From assembly GCF_030604785.1 (NCBI RefSeq), contig NZ_JAUVVF010000005.1, positions 62,001 through 126,000 on the forward strand: a stretch of 64,000 bases of DNA, read 5' to 3'. Positions within the stretch are counted from its first letter, which is position 1. Each line of letters starts with the position of its first letter. The notes below the pieces were generated by a model, which did no database searches, was not told the origin of the DNA, and worked only from the letters and a program-made list of their open reading frames with translations. Shown here one piece after another: positions 9,654 to 20,832 of the stretch. The stretch comes from Paracoccus sp. (in: a-proteobacteria) (GTDB lineage: Bacteria > Pseudomonadota > Alphaproteobacteria > Rhodobacterales > Rhodobacteraceae). A program made the position numbers and the translations under genes.

Positions 9654-10988
9654 TCAAAGCTCGTCCAGCTTCTCGACGGCCTGTTCCAGCTCTTCCTTGG
9701 TCACGGTCTTTTCCTCGACCTTGGCCAGCGAGGCGATGTGGTCGATCACCTTGTCCTCGAAGATCGGCGCGCGAAGCTGCTGCTGGGCGCCCTGATTCTG
9801 CTGGATGAACTCGAAGAAGGCACGCTCCTGACCCGGATATTGACGGGCGGCGCGCAGGACGGCCTGCGTCATCTCCTGGTCGGTGACGGTCACTTCGGCC
9901 TTCTGGCCGATCTCGGCCAGCAGCAGGCCCAGACGCACGCGGCGCTCGGCCAGCTTCTTGTGCTCGTCGGTCGGCTCGATGGCGCCGTGATTGTGGTCGT
10001 GAACCTCGGGGTTCTCCTCGTGCCACAGCTGGTGGGCGATCTGCTGGGCCTCGGCCTCGACCAGCGATTCGGGCAGATCGAAGCTGACGGTCGCGTCCAG
10101 CTGGTCCAGCAGGGCGCGCTTCATCACCTGACGCGCGGCGCCGGCATATTCGGCCTCCAGACGGTCCGAGATCTGCTTCTTCAGCGCCTCGAGATCCTCG
10201 GCGCCGAACTTCTTGGCCAGCTCGTCATCGATCTCAGCGGCCTTGGGGGCCTTCACGGCCTTGACCTTGCATTCGAAGATCGCGTCCTTGCCGGCCAGAT
10301 GGGCGGCGCCGTATTCCTCGGGGAACTTGACCTCGACCTTGACCTCGTCATCGGTCTTGGCGCCGACCAGCTGCGCCTCGAAGCCAGGGATGAAGCTGTT
10401 CGAGCCCAGAACCAGCGGGTAATCCTCGGCCTCGCCGCCCTCGAAGGCCTCGCCATCGACGAAGCCCTTGAAGTCGATCACGACCTGATCGCCGTCCTTG
10501 GCCTTGTGGTTCTTCTTGCGCTCTTCGAAGCTTTGGGCCGATTTCGCCAGGTTTTCCAGCGCCTCGGTCACGGCGGCCTCTTCGGCCTCGACCTTCAGCT
10601 TCTCCAGGCTCAGGGCCGACAGATCGACCTCGGGGATGGCGGGCAGCGCCTCGTAGGTGACGTTGACGACGACGTCATCGCCTTCCTTCCAGGTCTCGCC
10701 GCCTTCCATCTCGACCTTGGGCTGGGTCGCGGGACGGTCGCCCGAGGTCTCCAGATGATTGCGCAGCGCGCCATCGATGGCTTCCTGCATCGCATCGCCC
10801 AGAACGCGGGGGCCGAACTGCTTCTTCAGCATGGCCATCGGGACCTTGCCCTTGCGGAAGCCCTTCATCTCGACCTCGGGCTGCGCCTCTTTCAGCTTGG
10901 CATCGACCGTGGCCGCCAGATCGGCAGCGGGCAGCGTGAACTGGTAGCCGCGCTTAAGACCTTCGTTCCGGGTTTCCTTGACCTGCAT
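9654..10988 (-). CDS. tig: Trigger factor
   Basis: [53 protein letters not shown] domain. Confidence 0.97.
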   Translation of the reverse strand: MQVKETRNEGLKRGYQFTLPAADLAATVDAKLKEAQPEVEMKGFRKGKVPMAMLKKQFGPRVLGDAMQEAIDGALRNHLETSGDRPATQPKVEMEGGETWKEGDDVVVNVTYEALPAIPEVDLSALSLEKLKVEAEEAAVTEALENLAKSAQSFEERKKNHKAKDGDQVVIDFKGFVDGEAFEGGEAEDYPLVLGSNSFIPGFEAQLVGAKTDDEVKVEVKFPEEYGAAHLAGKDAIFECKVKAVKAPKAAEIDDELAKKFGAEDLEALKKQISDRLEAEYAGAARQVMKRALLDQLDATVSFDLPESLVEAEAQQIAHQLWHEENPEVHDHNHGAIEPTDEHKKLAERRVRLGLLLAEIGQKAEVTVTDQEMTQAVLRAARQYPGQERAFFEFIQQNQGAQQQLRAPIFEDKVIDHIASLAKVEEKTVTKEELEQAVEKLDEL

Positions 10989-11113
10989 CATCGTCCTCAT
11001 GTCTGAAAGGGCCACCGGCTGCGGCGGCCCGGAAATTTGCGTCGTTCTAGTCGTGCAAGGCCCGTGCTGCAAGCAGATAGAGGCCGCGCGCCCCGCCGGC
11101 CCGGCCCGCGGCC

Positions 11114-11689
11114 CTAAAACCGCATGCCCAGGCTGAAATCGACCCCCTGCCCGCCGATCCCGAACGAGGCCGCCCCGAAACCGATCCCGATCAGCGCCCC
11201 GGCTGCGACCTGCCGGCCGTCATGCTGGCCCGCGCCGATGCGGCTCAGCGCCGTAGCCCCCGCCGCGCCGTAGACCGCAGCGCCGGCCGCCGGATCGTCG
11301 GGCCAGCACTTGCCCGCCAGATCCGCCGCGCCGAACCCCGCCGCCGCCGCATGGCCCGAGGGGAAGCCCCGCCCGCCGCCATTCGGCCGCCGCCCGATCG
11401 CCTGCCCGTCGGTCAGCGATTTCAGTCCCAGGACCAGCCCGGCCTGCAGTATCCCGCGCAGCGCGAATTCCTCCAGCCTGTCGTCGCGATGCGCGCAGAG
11501 CGCGGCGGCAGCGGGCAGCGCGTATTTCATCACCGTGCCGAACCGCTCGGCCGCGCTTTCGGGCGCGGGCGCGGGCGCGTCGCCGGGCACCAGCGCCAGC
11601 GGCACGACCGGCCCGCCCGCGACATGGACGGAATCCGCCCAGCCCGCCCCCGGCAGGGCCAGCGCGATCATCAGGGCAAGGCCGCGCAT
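11114..11689 (-). CDS. Phosphatase PAP2 superfamily protein
   Basis: Signal peptide; [12 protein letters not shown] and later [13 protein letters not shown] match PAP2 motifs. Confidence 0.8.
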   Translation of the reverse strand: MRGLALMIALALPGAGWADSVHVAGGPVVPLALVPGDAPAPAPESAAERFGTVMKYALPAAAALCAHRDDRLEEFALRGILQAGLVLGLKSLTDGQAIGRRPNGGGRGFPSGHAAAAGFGAADLAGKCWPDDPAAGAAVYGAAGATALSRIGAGQHDGRQVAAGALIGIGFGAASFGIGGQGVDFSLGMRF

Positions 11690-11694
11690 GGGGC

Positions 11695-12102
11695 TCAGCG
11701 CTGCAGGCTCTGGACGTAATCGGCCAGCGCGACCAGCCGCGCGGGCGTGGGCACGGTCTGGCCCGATCCGTCGTCGAACATGACCTGCGGGCCCTCCAGC
11801 AGGTCCGAGAATTGCGGCATCGGGCTTTCGCTGCGGCCCATCGTGTAGCCCGCGATATGGCCCATCACCTGCGTCTTGGGGAACACCCCGCCATTGCGGC
11901 GCATGACCAGCGTGACATCGGCGGGCGCAGGCTCCATCCCCTCGGCCAGCGGGCCGCCGCCGCGCCCGTCATTGCCGTGGCAGGCCGCGCAATAGGCCGC
12001 GAAATCGGCCCGCGCCCCGCCCGGCCCCGCCTCGGGCGCGCAGGCCGCGACCAGCGCGGTCAGCCCCAGACCCGTCCCCAAAGCCAGAAAAAGTGCCCGC
12101 AT
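11695..12102 (-). CDS. c-type cytochrome
   Basis: Lipoprotein-like signal (ALVAACAPEAG), heme motif CAACHG, MPQFSDLL axial Met region. Confidence 0.9.
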   Translation of the reverse strand: MRALFLALGTGLGLTALVAACAPEAGPGGARADFAAYCAACHGNDGRGGGPLAEGMEPAPADVTLVMRRNGGVFPKTQVMGHIAGYTMGRSESPMPQFSDLLEGPQVMFDDGSGQTVPTPARLVALADYVQSLQR

Positions 12103-12181
12103 GTCGTTCCCCGTCTCGTTGTTCTTCTGCCCGCCGCAGGATGCCCGCAAGCCCGGCCTGCGGCAAGCCCGCACGACCCCC

Positions 12182-12850
12182 TCAGACCGGCACGCCCAGC
12201 CCGATCACCCGGTCCATCCTCGCGGCCAGCGCATGGTTATGAGTGGCGATCAGCGCCGACAGCCCCGTCTCGCGCACCAGCCCCATCAGCATGTCGAAGA
12301 CCCGGTCCGAGGTCTCGGGGTCCAGATTGCCCGTCGGCTCGTCGGCCAGCAGCAGAGAGGGCCGGTTGGCCAGCGCCCGGCAGAAGGCCACGCGCTGCTG
12401 CTCGCCGCCCGAAAGCTGCGCGGGGCGATGATCGGCGCGGTGGCTCAGGCCCACCCGCGCCAACAGGTCATCCGCCCGCGCCCGCGCCTCGCGCGCGGCC
12501 ACGCCCTCGGCCAGCTGCGGCAGCACGATATTCTCGGCGGCGCTGAATTCGGGCAGCAGATGGTGGAACTGATAGACGAAGCCCAGAGCGCGCCGCCGCG
12601 CCAGCGTGCGCTCGCGGTCGGGCAGGCCCGTCATGTCGCGCCCGTTCAGCAGGATGCGCCCGGCATCGGGCGTGTCCAGCAGGCCCGCAATGTGCAGCAG
12701 CGTGGACTTGCCCGCCCCCGAAGGCGCGACCAGCGCCACGACCTCGCCCCGCGCGACGCTCAGGCTCAGGCCGCGCAGAACCTCGACCGGGGCCGGGCCG
12801 CCAAGCCCATAGGTCTTGCCGATCCCTTCCAGCGCCAGAACGTCACTCAT
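12182..12850 (-). CDS. lolD: Lipoprotein-releasing ABC transporter ATP-binding protein
   Basis: Walker [25 protein letters not shown], paired with LolC/E permease. Confidence 0.93.
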   Translation of the reverse strand: MSDVLALEGIGKTYGLGGPAPVEVLRGLSLSVARGEVVALVAPSGAGKSTLLHIAGLLDTPDAGRILLNGRDMTGLPDRERTLARRRALGFVYQFHHLLPEFSAAENIVLPQLAEGVAAREARARADDLLARVGLSHRADHRPAQLSGGEQQRVAFCRALANRPSLLLADEPTGNLDPETSDRVFDMLMGLVRETGLSALIATHNHALAARMDRVIGLGVPV

Positions 12851-14144
12851 ACCGCAGGGCCTCCACCGGGTTCATCCGCGCCGCCCGGCGCGCGGGAAAG
12901 ATCGTCACGATGAAGGACAGGGCCAGCGACAGGCCGACCGCCCGCCCGATATCCCACAGCCGCAATTCGGCGGGCAGACGGTAGATGCCGCGCACTTCCG
13001 GCTGCCAGGCCCCGCCACCGGTCAGCGCGTTCAGCGCCGCCATGATGTTCTCGACGTTCAGCGCCAGCAGGACGCCCAGAACCACCCCCGCCGCTGTGCC
13101 GATCACGCCGGTGAAGGCGCCGCACAGGAAGAAGACCCGCAGCACCGACCCCTCGGTCAGGCCCATCGTGCGCAGGATGCCGATATCGCGGCCCTTGTTC
13201 TTGACCAGCATGATCAGGCCGCTGGTGATGTTCATGGACGCGATCAGCACCAGAACCGACAGGATGACGAACATCACGTCATCCTCCATGTCCAGAGCCG
13301 CCAGAAACGACCCCGAGGCGTTGCGCCAGTTCCAGACCTGCGCCCCCTCTCCGGCGGCCTCCAGCAAAGGCCAGGTCCAGTCGTCCACCCGCTCGGGATC
13401 GCTGACGAAGATCTCGATCTCGTCGGCCACACCCTCGCGGTTGAAATAGCTCTGCGCCTCGGCCAGCGGCATGTAGATCCGCGTCCGGTCGATGTCGTAG
13501 CGCCCCGCGGAAAAGACAAAGACGACCTCATAGGCATTCACCCGCGGCGTCGTGCCAAAGGCCGTGCGCGCGCCCTCGGGCGCGATCAGCCGCACCCGGT
13601 CGCCCACCCCCAGCCCCAGCTCGCGCGCGATGCCCGACCCGATGGCGATCCCCTCCTCGAACCGCGCCAGATCGCCCATCGAGGTCGCCGGATCCACGAT
13701 CCGCTCCATCGCCTCCAGATCGGCGCGGCTGATCCCGAAGACCTCGGCCACGTTCGAGGCGTCATTGGCGCTGGCCATGACCTGCCCCTTGATCACGGCG
13801 GCGGTGCGCGTGACACCCGGCACGGCAGCCAGGCGGGCGGCCATCTCCTCGTAATCGGTGATCCGGCCGGGCACGATATAAACATCGTCGGTAAAGGCGT
13901 TCGTCACCCGCTGCGGCGCCATGTAGACGGTCGTATGGGCATTCGCGCCCAGGATCGTGTCCACGAATTCGGCCCGGAACCCGGCCCGGACGGCCAGCGT
14001 CGCGATCAGCGCCATCACGCCCAGCGCGATGCCGATCAGGCTGATCCAGGTCATGACGCTGACGCCGCCCTCGGCGCGGCGGGCACGCAGATAGCGCCAG
14101 GCGATCAGGAATTCGAAACGCGAAAAGGGTCGGGTCGCGGCCAT
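12843..14144 (-). CDS. lolC: Lipoprotein-releasing ABC transporter permease (LolC/E family)
   Basis: [38 protein letters not shown]; FtsX-like C-terminus; start at [12 protein letters not shown] rather than the longer ORF. Confidence 0.93.
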   Translation of the reverse strand: MAATRPFSRFEFLIAWRYLRARRAEGGVSVMTWISLIGIALGVMALIATLAVRAGFRAEFVDTILGANAHTTVYMAPQRVTNAFTDDVYIVPGRITDYEEMAARLAAVPGVTRTAAVIKGQVMASANDASNVAEVFGISRADLEAMERIVDPATSMGDLARFEEGIAIGSGIARELGLGVGDRVRLIAPEGARTAFGTTPRVNAYEVVFVFSAGRYDIDRTRIYMPLAEAQSYFNREGVADEIEIFVSDPERVDDWTWPLLEAAGEGAQVWNWRNASGSFLAALDMEDDVMFVILSVLVLIASMNITSGLIMLVKNKGRDIGILRTMGLTEGSVLRVFFLCGAFTGVIGTAAGVVLGVLLALNVENIMAALNALTGGGAWQPEVRGIYRLPAELRLWDIGRAVGLSLALSFIVTIFPARRAARMNPVEALRYE

Positions 14145-14280
14145 GGGCTCAAGCCTCTGATAACTCGCGCGGACCCTGACCCCGCGGCCCGCGAAGATCA
14201 AGCCGACAAGAGCGTGAGGGCTTCTTCGTTGCCAAAATACCCATCTTGCGACCCCAGCTGCCGGGTGCGACATAGCGGGC

Positions 14281-15645
14281 ATGGCGAAATCCTCATCGGC
14301 CTTCACCTGCACCGCCTGCGGCGCGGCCCACAAGAAATGGGCCGGGCGCTGCGATGCCTGCGGGGAATGGAACAGCATCATCGAAGAGGCCCCCCTGTCG
14401 CAAGGTCCGGGCCGCGGCCTCGGCGCGCACAAGGGCCGCGCCGTGCCCCTGTCGAACCTCTCGACCACCGAGCCGCCGCCGCCGCGCAGCCGCTCGGGGA
14501 TGGAGGAATTCGACCGGGTGCTGGGCGGCGGCCTCGTCCCCGGCTCGGCGCTCTTGGTGGGCGGCGATCCGGGCATCGGCAAGTCCACGCTGCTGCTCCA
14601 GCACGCCGCCGCCCTGTCGCGGACGGGTCGGCAGGCGATCTACTTCTCGGGCGAGGAGGCCAGCGCACAGGTCCGCATGCGCGCCATGCGGCTGGGCCTT
14701 GCCGATGCGCCGATGCGGCTGGGTGCCGAGACGAACCTGCGCGACATCCTCACCACGCTCGAGGCCGAACGCCCCGATCTGGCCGTGATCGATTCGATCC
14801 AGACCCTCTGGTCCGATACGATCGAGGCCGCGCCGGGCAGCGTGGCGCAGGTCCGCGCCAGCGCGCACGAGCTTGTGACCTTCGCCAAGAGGCGCGGCGT
14901 CGCCGTGATCCTCGTGGGCCATGTCACCAAGGAGGGCCAGATCGCCGGCCCCCGCGTGGTCGAGCACATGGTCGATTGCGTCCTCTATTTCGAGGGCGAG
15001 CGCGGCCACCAGTTCCGCATCCTGCGCTCGGTCAAGAACCGCTTCGGCCCCTCGGGCGAGATCGGCGTCTTCGAGATGACCGGCAGCGGCCTCTCCGAGG
15101 TCGCCAACCCCTCGGCGCTGTTCCTGTCCGAACGCGGCCAGCCCATCGCGGGCAGCGCGGTCTTTGCCGGGATCGAGGGCACCCGCCCCGTCCTGACCGA
15201 GGTGCAGGCCCTGGTCGCCCCCTCGACGCTGGCCTCGCCGCGCCGGACGGTGGTGGGCCTCGATTCGGGGCGCGTCTCGACGATCCTCGCCGTGCTGGAA
15301 GCCCGCTGCGGCATCCCCTTTGCCGGGCTCGACGTCTTCCTGAACGTGGCGGGCGGGATGAAGGTCGTCGAACCCGCCGCCGACCTCGCCATCGCGGGCG
15401 CGCTGCTCTCGGCGCGCGAGGACAGCGCCCTTCCGCCCGAGGCCGTGCTTTTCGGGGAAATCAGCCTGTCGGGCGCGCTGCGGCCCGTGGGTCAGGCGGA
15501 AAACCGGTTGAAAGAGGCGCAGAAACTTGGTTTCACACAAGCGATTTTGCCCGAGGCCCAGAAGGTCGAGGGCCAGGGCGGCATGGCGCAAAGGCGCATC
15601 GCCGACCTGACGGGATTTGTGGGCGAGGTCTTCGGCGCCGGCTGA
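14281..15645 (+). CDS. radA: DNA repair protein RadA
   Basis: Zinc finger CTACGAAHKKWAGRCDACGEWN, Walker A GDPGIGKST, KNRFG motif. Confidence 0.97.
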   Translation: MAKSSSAFTCTACGAAHKKWAGRCDACGEWNSIIEEAPLSQGPGRGLGAHKGRAVPLSNLSTTEPPPPRSRSGMEEFDRVLGGGLVPGSALLVGGDPGIGKSTLLLQHAAALSRTGRQAIYFSGEEASAQVRMRAMRLGLADAPMRLGAETNLRDILTTLEAERPDLAVIDSIQTLWSDTIEAAPGSVAQVRASAHELVTFAKRRGVAVILVGHVTKEGQIAGPRVVEHMVDCVLYFEGERGHQFRILRSVKNRFGPSGEIGVFEMTGSGLSEVANPSALFLSERGQPIAGSAVFAGIEGTRPVLTEVQALVAPSTLASPRRTVVGLDSGRVSTILAVLEARCGIPFAGLDVFLNVAGGMKVVEPAADLAIAGALLSAREDSALPPEAVLFGEISLSGALRPVGQAENRLKEAQKLGFTQAILPEAQKVEGQGGMAQRRIADLTGFVGEVFGAG

Positions 15646-15686
15646 ACCGCCTGAAATGCAAGCAGAACCGGCGCAGGGGCAAGCTT

Positions 15687-16298
15687 ATGGACGGTTTCAC
15701 GATCATTGACGCGGTGGTGGCGGGTGTCATCATCCTCTCGGCGATCCTCGCCTGGTCTCGCGGCTTCGTGCGCGAATCGCTGGCGATCCTCGGCTGGATC
15801 GCGGCCGCCGTGCTGGCCTTCATCTTCGCGCCGACCGTGCGCCCGATGATCGCACAGCTGCCGGTGGTTGACCGCTTCATGTCCGACAGCTGCGAACTGG
15901 CCACGATCGCGGCCTTCGCGGTCGTCTTCGCGCTGGCGCTGGTGATCTTCTCGATCATCACGCCGCTCTTCTCCTCGGTCGTGCAGCGCTCGGCGCTGGG
16001 CGGGGTGGATCAGGGGATCGGCTTCCTCTTCGGCGTGGCGCGCGGCATCCTTCTCGTGGCGATCGCCTTCATCGTCTATGACCGCGTGATGGTCACCCAG
16101 CAGGTCGCCATGGTCGAACAATCGCGCTCGGCCCAGGTCTTCGAGCGGATGCGCCTGTCGATGGATGACAGCATCCCCGAGGACGCGCCGGGCTGGATCG
16201 TGAACCGCTACGAACAGATGGTGCGCGACTGCACCGCGCCCGCCGGCTCTGCCCCGCTGCCGACCACCGCGCCCGCGCCCGCCCCTGCCGCGAACTGA
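15687..16298 (+). CDS. cvpA: CvpA family protein
   Basis: MDGFTIIDAVVAGVIILSAILAWSRGFVRESLAILGWIAA; upstream of purF. Confidence 0.92.
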   Translation: MDGFTIIDAVVAGVIILSAILAWSRGFVRESLAILGWIAAAVLAFIFAPTVRPMIAQLPVVDRFMSDSCELATIAAFAVVFALALVIFSIITPLFSSVVQRSALGGVDQGIGFLFGVARGILLVAIAFIVYDRVMVTQQVAMVEQSRSAQVFERMRLSMDDSIPEDAPGWIVNRYEQMVRDCTAPAGSAPLPTTAPAPAPAAN

Positions 16299-16334
16299 GG
16301 CACACGCAAAAGCGACAGCATTGTGACGAAAAAG

Positions 16335-16358
16335 CGCCCCCGCAGCCCTGCGGGGGCG
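16335..16358 (+). terminator. Strong GC hairpin between cvpA and purF (terminator-like, no T-run)
   Basis: CGCCCCCGCA-GCCC-TGCGGGGGCG. Confidence 0.55.
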
Positions 16359-16423
16359 TGACTTATGGGGCCAATCGGACTAAAGGTCCGGCGACAGCTA
16401 GCAGCCATCGAGGCCCCAAGCCG

Positions 16424-17914
16424 ATGCAACCTTTCCTGGCCCATCCCTTCGATTCGGACCGCCTGCACGAGGAATGCGGCATCTTCGGCGCCATCGGCGT
16501 GGCGGATGCGGCGAATTTCGTCGCACTCGGCCTGCATGCGCTTCAGCATCGCGGGCAAGAGGCCGGGGGCATCGTCGCCCACGACCCCGAACACGGGTTC
16601 AACAGCGCCCACCGCTTCGGCTATGTGCGCGACAACTTCACCAAGCCCGACCTGATGGCGACCCTGCCCGGTTCGCTGGCGATCGGCCATGTGCGCTATT
16701 CGACGGCCGGAACCAAGGCCAATACCGCGATCCGCGACGTGCAGCCCTTCTTCGGCGAATTCCACATGGGCGGCTGCGCCATCGCCCATAACGGCAACAT
16801 CACCAATGCCGCCGCCCTGCGCCGCGAGCTGATCGAGCGCGGCTCGATCTTCCAGTCCAGCTCGGACAGCGAATGCATCATCCACCTGATGGCCCGCTCG
16901 ATCCAGCGCAACATCCCCGAGCGGATGAAGGACGCCCTGCGCCGGATCGAGGGCGCCTTCAGCGTCATCGCCATGACCCGCACCAAGCTGATCGGCGTGC
17001 GCGACCCCCTGGGCGTACGCCCGCTGGTCCTGGGCAAGGTCGGCGAAGAGGGGTTCGTCCTCGCCTCGGAAACCTGCGCGCTGGACATCATCGGCGCCGA
17101 GTTCCTGCGCGAGATCGAGCCGGGCGAGATGGTCGTCATCTCGAAAGGCCAGATCGAAAGCTCGCGCCCCTTCGGCCCGTCCACCGGGCGGTTCTGCATC
17201 TTCGAGCATGTCTATTTCTCGCGCCCCGATTCCATCATCGGCGGGCGGTCGGTCTATGAAACGCGCCGCCAGATCGGCGTGGAACTGGCCCGCGAGGCGC
17301 CGGTCGAGGCGGATCTCGTCTGCCCCGTCCCCGACAGCGGCACCCCGGCCGCCATCGGCTTCGCGCAGGAATCGGGCATCCCCTACGGGATGGGGATCAT
17401 CCGCAACCAGTATATGGGCCGGACCTTCATCGAGCCGACGGACCAGATCCGCAACATGGGCGTGCGGCTGAAGCTGAACGTGAACCGCGCGCTGATCGCG
17501 GGCAAGCGCGTCGTGCTGGTCGATGACAGCGTGGTGCGCGGCACGACCAGCCGCAAGATCAAGGACATGATCCTGGATGCCGGCGCGGCCGAGGTGCATT
17601 TCCGCATCGCCTCGCCCCCCACAGCCTGGCCGTGCTTCTACGGCGTCGATACGCCCGACCGCGAGAAGTTGCTGGCCGCGAACATGTCCACCGAAGAGAT
17701 GCGCGACTGGATCGGCGTGGACAGCCTGTCCTTCGTCTCGCTGGACGGGCTTTACCGCGCCGTGGGCGAGGCCGAGGGCCGCAATGCGAAATGCCCGCAA
17801 TATTGCGATGCCTGCTTCTCGGGCGATTACCCGGTCGCGCCCTTCGACCAGCTCGAGCGCGGGTTCCGCATGAAGGCCGGGTCCGAGACGGCCGGGAAGA
17901 TGGCGGCCGAGTGA
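16424..17914 (+). CDS. purF: Amidophosphoribosyltransferase
   Basis: LHEECGIFGAIG N-terminal Cys nucleophile region, VVLVDDSVVRGTTSRKI PRPP motif. Confidence 0.97.
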   Translation: MQPFLAHPFDSDRLHEECGIFGAIGVADAANFVALGLHALQHRGQEAGGIVAHDPEHGFNSAHRFGYVRDNFTKPDLMATLPGSLAIGHVRYSTAGTKANTAIRDVQPFFGEFHMGGCAIAHNGNITNAAALRRELIERGSIFQSSSDSECIIHLMARSIQRNIPERMKDALRRIEGAFSVIAMTRTKLIGVRDPLGVRPLVLGKVGEEGFVLASETCALDIIGAEFLREIEPGEMVVISKGQIESSRPFGPSTGRFCIFEHVYFSRPDSIIGGRSVYETRRQIGVELAREAPVEADLVCPVPDSGTPAAIGFAQESGIPYGMGIIRNQYMGRTFIEPTDQIRNMGVRLKLNVNRALIAGKRVVLVDDSVVRGTTSRKIKDMILDAGAAEVHFRIASPPTAWPCFYGVDTPDREKLLAANMSTEEMRDWIGVDSLSFVSLDGLYRAVGEAEGRNAKCPQYCDACFSGDYPVAPFDQLERGFRMKAGSETAGKMAAE

Positions 17915-17930
17915 ATGCGTCCCGCGAGGG

Positions 17931-17983
17931 CCGGGGGCGCTTCGCCCCCCGGACCCCCCGAGGATATTTGCACCAAGGCAAAG
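17931..17983 (+). repeat. Dispersed 3'UTR element, copy 1: GC hairpin + ACCCCCCGAGGATATTTGCACCAAGGCAAAG tail
   Basis: Hairpin GGGGGCG-CTT-CGCCCCC, then a tail shared nearly identically with 34631-34659 (reverse) and 40355-40383. Confidence 0.9.
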
Positions 17984-17984
17984 A

Positions 17985-18419
17985 TCAGGGGACGATGCGT
18001 TCCAGCGCGTCGTAGGTGGCCGGGCCGTGGCGCCAGATCGCTTGGCACAGGCTGTCGGGCTTATGGCGAAGCGCGGCCAGTTCGTCGCGCGTGACCCAGC
18101 GGGCGCGGTTCACGATGCCCTCGGGATCCACGAGGGTGAGCGTTGGCGGACCGGTCAGCGTGGCGCGGAAATGGATCTCGACCTGATGGAAGCCGCGTTC
18201 GGGATCGTGGAATTCGTTGATCAAGAAAGGCTGGCCCACCGCGATGGTCAGGCCGGTTTCCTCGGCCACTTCGCGGGCCAGGTTCTCGGGCAGCGAGGCA
18301 TGGGGATCGACCCCGCCCCCCGGCAGGCACCAGAGGTCCGAGGCCTGGCCGGGATAGGCGTTCACCACCAGAACCCGCCCCGCATCGAGGATCGCGGCGC
18401 GGACCGCGAGCCGGATCAT
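17985..18419 (-). CDS. NUDIX hydrolase
   Basis: Nudix box GGGVDPHASLPENLAREVAEETGL. Confidence 0.92.
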   Translation of the reverse strand: MIRLAVRAAILDAGRVLVVNAYPGQASDLWCLPGGGVDPHASLPENLAREVAEETGLTIAVGQPFLINEFHDPERGFHQVEIHFRATLTGPPTLTLVDPEGIVNRARWVTRDELAALRHKPDSLCQAIWRHGPATYDALERIVP

Positions 18420-19450
18420 CCGGTGATCCGGTTCACATGGCCCATCTTGCGGCCCGGCCGCGCCTCGCCCTTGCCGTAGAGATGGATCTGCGTGCGGGGC
18501 CGGGCCAGCAGGTCGGGCACGCGCGCCATGTCGTCGCCGATCAGGTTCTCCATCACCACATCGGCATGGCGCTTGCCGTCGCCCAAGGGCAGGCCCGCAA
18601 CCGCGCGGATATGCTGTTCGAACTGGTCGACCGCGCAGCCCGCCTGCGTCCAGTGGCCGGAATTGTGCACGCGCGGCGCGATCTCGTTCACGATCAGGCC
18701 GTCCGGCGTCACGAAGAGCTCCACCCCCATCACGCCGACATAATCCAGCGCATTGGCGATCCGCGCCGCGATCAGGACCGCATCCGTGGTCAGCCGCGCG
18801 GGCAGGCCGCAGGGGATCGTCGTCGTCCGCAGGATGCCGCCCTCATGGACGTTCAGCCCCGGATCATAGGCGGCGGTCTGGCCATCGGCGCCGCGGGCGA
18901 TGATGACGCTGATCTCGGCCGAGAAATCGACGAAACCCTCGAGGATCGAGGGCGCGCCGGTCCATTCGTCGGGGCCGTCCCCGATGCGGACCTGCCCCTT
19001 GCCGTCATAGCCCATCCGCCGCGTCTTCAGGATCGAGGGCCGCCCGATCCGGGCGATCGCGTCGTCCAGCGCGCCCTGATCGGGCACGTCGGCAAAGGGG
19101 GCGGTCGCCAGCCCGATCTCGTTCAGGAAGGTCTTCTCGGTCAGCCGGTCCTGCGACACGGCCAGGGCCCGCCTGCCGGGCCGGATCGGGCGCAGCGATT
19201 CCAGCAGGTCCAGCGCAGAGGTCGGCACGTTCTCGAATTCGTAGGTGATCACGTCCACGCTTTCGGCGAAGGCGCGCAGCGCGGCCTCGTCCTCATAGGG
19301 GGCGGTGGTCAGGCGCCAGGCCACGTCGCCCGCAGGCGCGGCGCCGGGCTCGTAGATATGGCAGCGCAGGCCAAGGCGGCTGGCCGCCGCCGACAGCATC
19401 CGGCCCAGCTGGCCGCCGCCCAGAATGCCGATCGTGCGGATATCATTCAT
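18416..19450 (-). CDS. purK: 5-(carboxyamino)imidazole ribonucleotide synthase
   Basis: [25 protein letters not shown]-grasp; next to purE. Confidence 0.97.
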   Translation of the reverse strand: MNDIRTIGILGGGQLGRMLSAAASRLGLRCHIYEPGAAPAGDVAWRLTTAPYEDEAALRAFAESVDVITYEFENVPTSALDLLESLRPIRPGRRALAVSQDRLTEKTFLNEIGLATAPFADVPDQGALDDAIARIGRPSILKTRRMGYDGKGQVRIGDGPDEWTGAPSILEGFVDFSAEISVIIARGADGQTAAYDPGLNVHEGGILRTTTIPCGLPARLTTDAVLIAARIANALDYVGVMGVELFVTPDGLIVNEIAPRVHNSGHWTQAGCAVDQFEQHIRAVAGLPLGDGKRHADVVMENLIGDDMARVPDLLARPRTQIHLYGKGEARPGRKMGHVNRITG

Positions 19451-19949
19451 CGGAGGGCACCTCGGGGATCGAGGCCGACAGGGCCGCGCGCCAGTCGTCC
19501 AGACGCTCGGCCAAAGCGGAATCGCTCAGCGCCAGGATGCCAGCGGCCATCAGCCCGGCATTCGCCGCGCCCGCAGCCCCGATGGCCATGGTGGCGACCG
19601 GATAGCCCTTGGGCATCTGCACGATGGAATAGAGCGAATCGACCCCGGACAGGGCCTTGGTCTGGACCGGCACGCCCACGACCGGGATGCGCGTCTTCGA
19701 GGCCATCATGCCCGGCAGATGGGCCGCGCCCCCTGCCCCGGCGATGATCACCTTGAGCCCGCGCGACGCCGCCGCGCGCCCGTAATCCCACAGCCGGTCG
19801 GGCGTGCGATGCGCACTGACGATGCGCGCCTCATAGGGGATGCCCAGCTCGTCCAGCACCTGCGCGGCCTCGCGCATGGTGGGCCAGTCGGACTGGCTTC
19901 CCATGATGATCCCGACCTCGACCTGTCCTGCGATGTCCGCCATGCTCAC
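19443..19949 (-). CDS. purE: 5-(carboxyamino)imidazole ribonucleotide mutase
   Basis: [14 protein letters not shown]...[10 protein letters not shown]...[10 protein letters not shown]. Confidence 0.97.
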   Translation of the reverse strand: MSMADIAGQVEVGIIMGSQSDWPTMREAAQVLDELGIPYEARIVSAHRTPDRLWDYGRAAASRGLKVIIAGAGGAAHLPGMMASKTRIPVVGVPVQTKALSGVDSLYSIVQMPKGYPVATMAIGAAGAANAGLMAAGILALSDSALAERLDDWRAALSASIPEVPSDE

Positions 19950-20001
19950 GCCCCTCTGCCGCCTTGCGACCCCGCATAGCGCGACGGCGGGCCGGTCGCA
20001 A

Positions 20002-20220
20002 TCAGGCGATGATGTCGGGCGTGATCTCGTCCTCGAGCCGGGCGATCCGGTCCTTCAGCGCCAGCTTCTGCTTTTTCAGCCGCTGCAGCGCCAGCGACGA
20101 TGTCAGCTGTTGTTCCTGCAAGGCCGCGATCGCCTGATCGAGGTCACGATGCTCGCAGCGCAGCGCCTCGAGACGGGCGCGCAGGATATCCTCGTGGCTC
20201 ATCGAATGCTGCATGTTCAT
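20002..20220 (-). CDS. DUF465 (YdcH) family protein
   Basis: Short coiled coil [22 protein letters not shown]. Confidence 0.85.
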   Translation of the reverse strand: MNMQHSMSHEDILRARLEALRCEHRDLDQAIAALQEQQLTSSLALQRLKKQKLALKDRIARLEDEITPDIIA

Positions 20221-20318
20221 CGAAAACGTCTCTGCAAGGGGAAACCTCTGGCTCCACTATAGCGCGACATTGCGCCGCTGTTAATGGAAACCGACATTTC
20301 CGCGAACTAGGCGGGCAT

Positions 20319-20347
20319 CTTGCAAATCCCTGACAGGATTTCCATAT
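20319..20347 (+). promoter_or_regulatory. Candidate RpoH (sigma-32) promoter for hsp20
   Basis: CTTGCAA-N14-TTCCATAT against consensus CTTGAAA-N13/14-CCCCATNT, ~65 bp upstream of the hsp20 ATG. Confidence 0.65.
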
Positions 20348-20411
20348 CCTGCGGACGGGGCCGCCGCTTCGGGGCCCCTGGATGCACAGTCGCTTTGACG
20401 AGAGGGCTGAG

Positions 20412-20822
20412 ATGACGAAGATGTCGCTGGGGTCGCACCCTTATCTTCTGGGTTTCGACCAGCTGGAACGCATGGTCGAGCGCGCCGCCAAGGGCGCCGA
20501 GGGTTATCCGCCCTACAATATCGAGCATATCGCCCCGGACGGGTTCCGCATCACCCTGGCCGTGGCCGGCTTTTCCGAGGCCGAGCTGAGCGTCACCACC
20601 GAGGATCGTCAACTGGTCATCCGTGGCCGCAATGCCGAGACCGACGACAAGCGCGTCTATCTGCATCGCGGCATCGCCGCCCGCGCCTTTCAGCGCAGCT
20701 TCGTGCTGGCCGAGGGGGTCGAGGTCACCGGCGCCTCGATGGAAAACGGCCTTCTACATGTCGAGCTTCGACGCACCCAACCGGAACAAGTGGTTCAGAC
20801 CATTCCGATCAGCCGCAAATAA
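20412..20822 (+). CDS. Hsp20/alpha-crystallin family small heat shock protein
   Basis: PPYNIEHIAPDGFRITLAVAGFSEAELSVTTEDRQLVIRG, IbpA-like. Confidence 0.95.
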   Translation: MTKMSLGSHPYLLGFDQLERMVERAAKGAEGYPPYNIEHIAPDGFRITLAVAGFSEAELSVTTEDRQLVIRGRNAETDDKRVYLHRGIAARAFQRSFVLAEGVEVTGASMENGLLHVELRRTQPEQVVQTIPISRK

Positions 20823-20832
20823 GGGGATCACG

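Noticed and set aside
14215-14250. Possible fourth copy of the GGATATTTG repeat (reverse strand GATGGGTATTTTGGCAACGAAGAAGC)
   Set aside because: Shares only a GGTATTT-like core, has no adjacent hairpin and lies upstream of lolC rather than downstream of a stop; too diverged to claim.
12816-14280. N-terminal half of the 1160-aa ORF 12816..16298
   Set aside because: The ORF is an open shadow frame across lolC and radA that merges into the real cvpA frame; only 15687-16298 is a gene.
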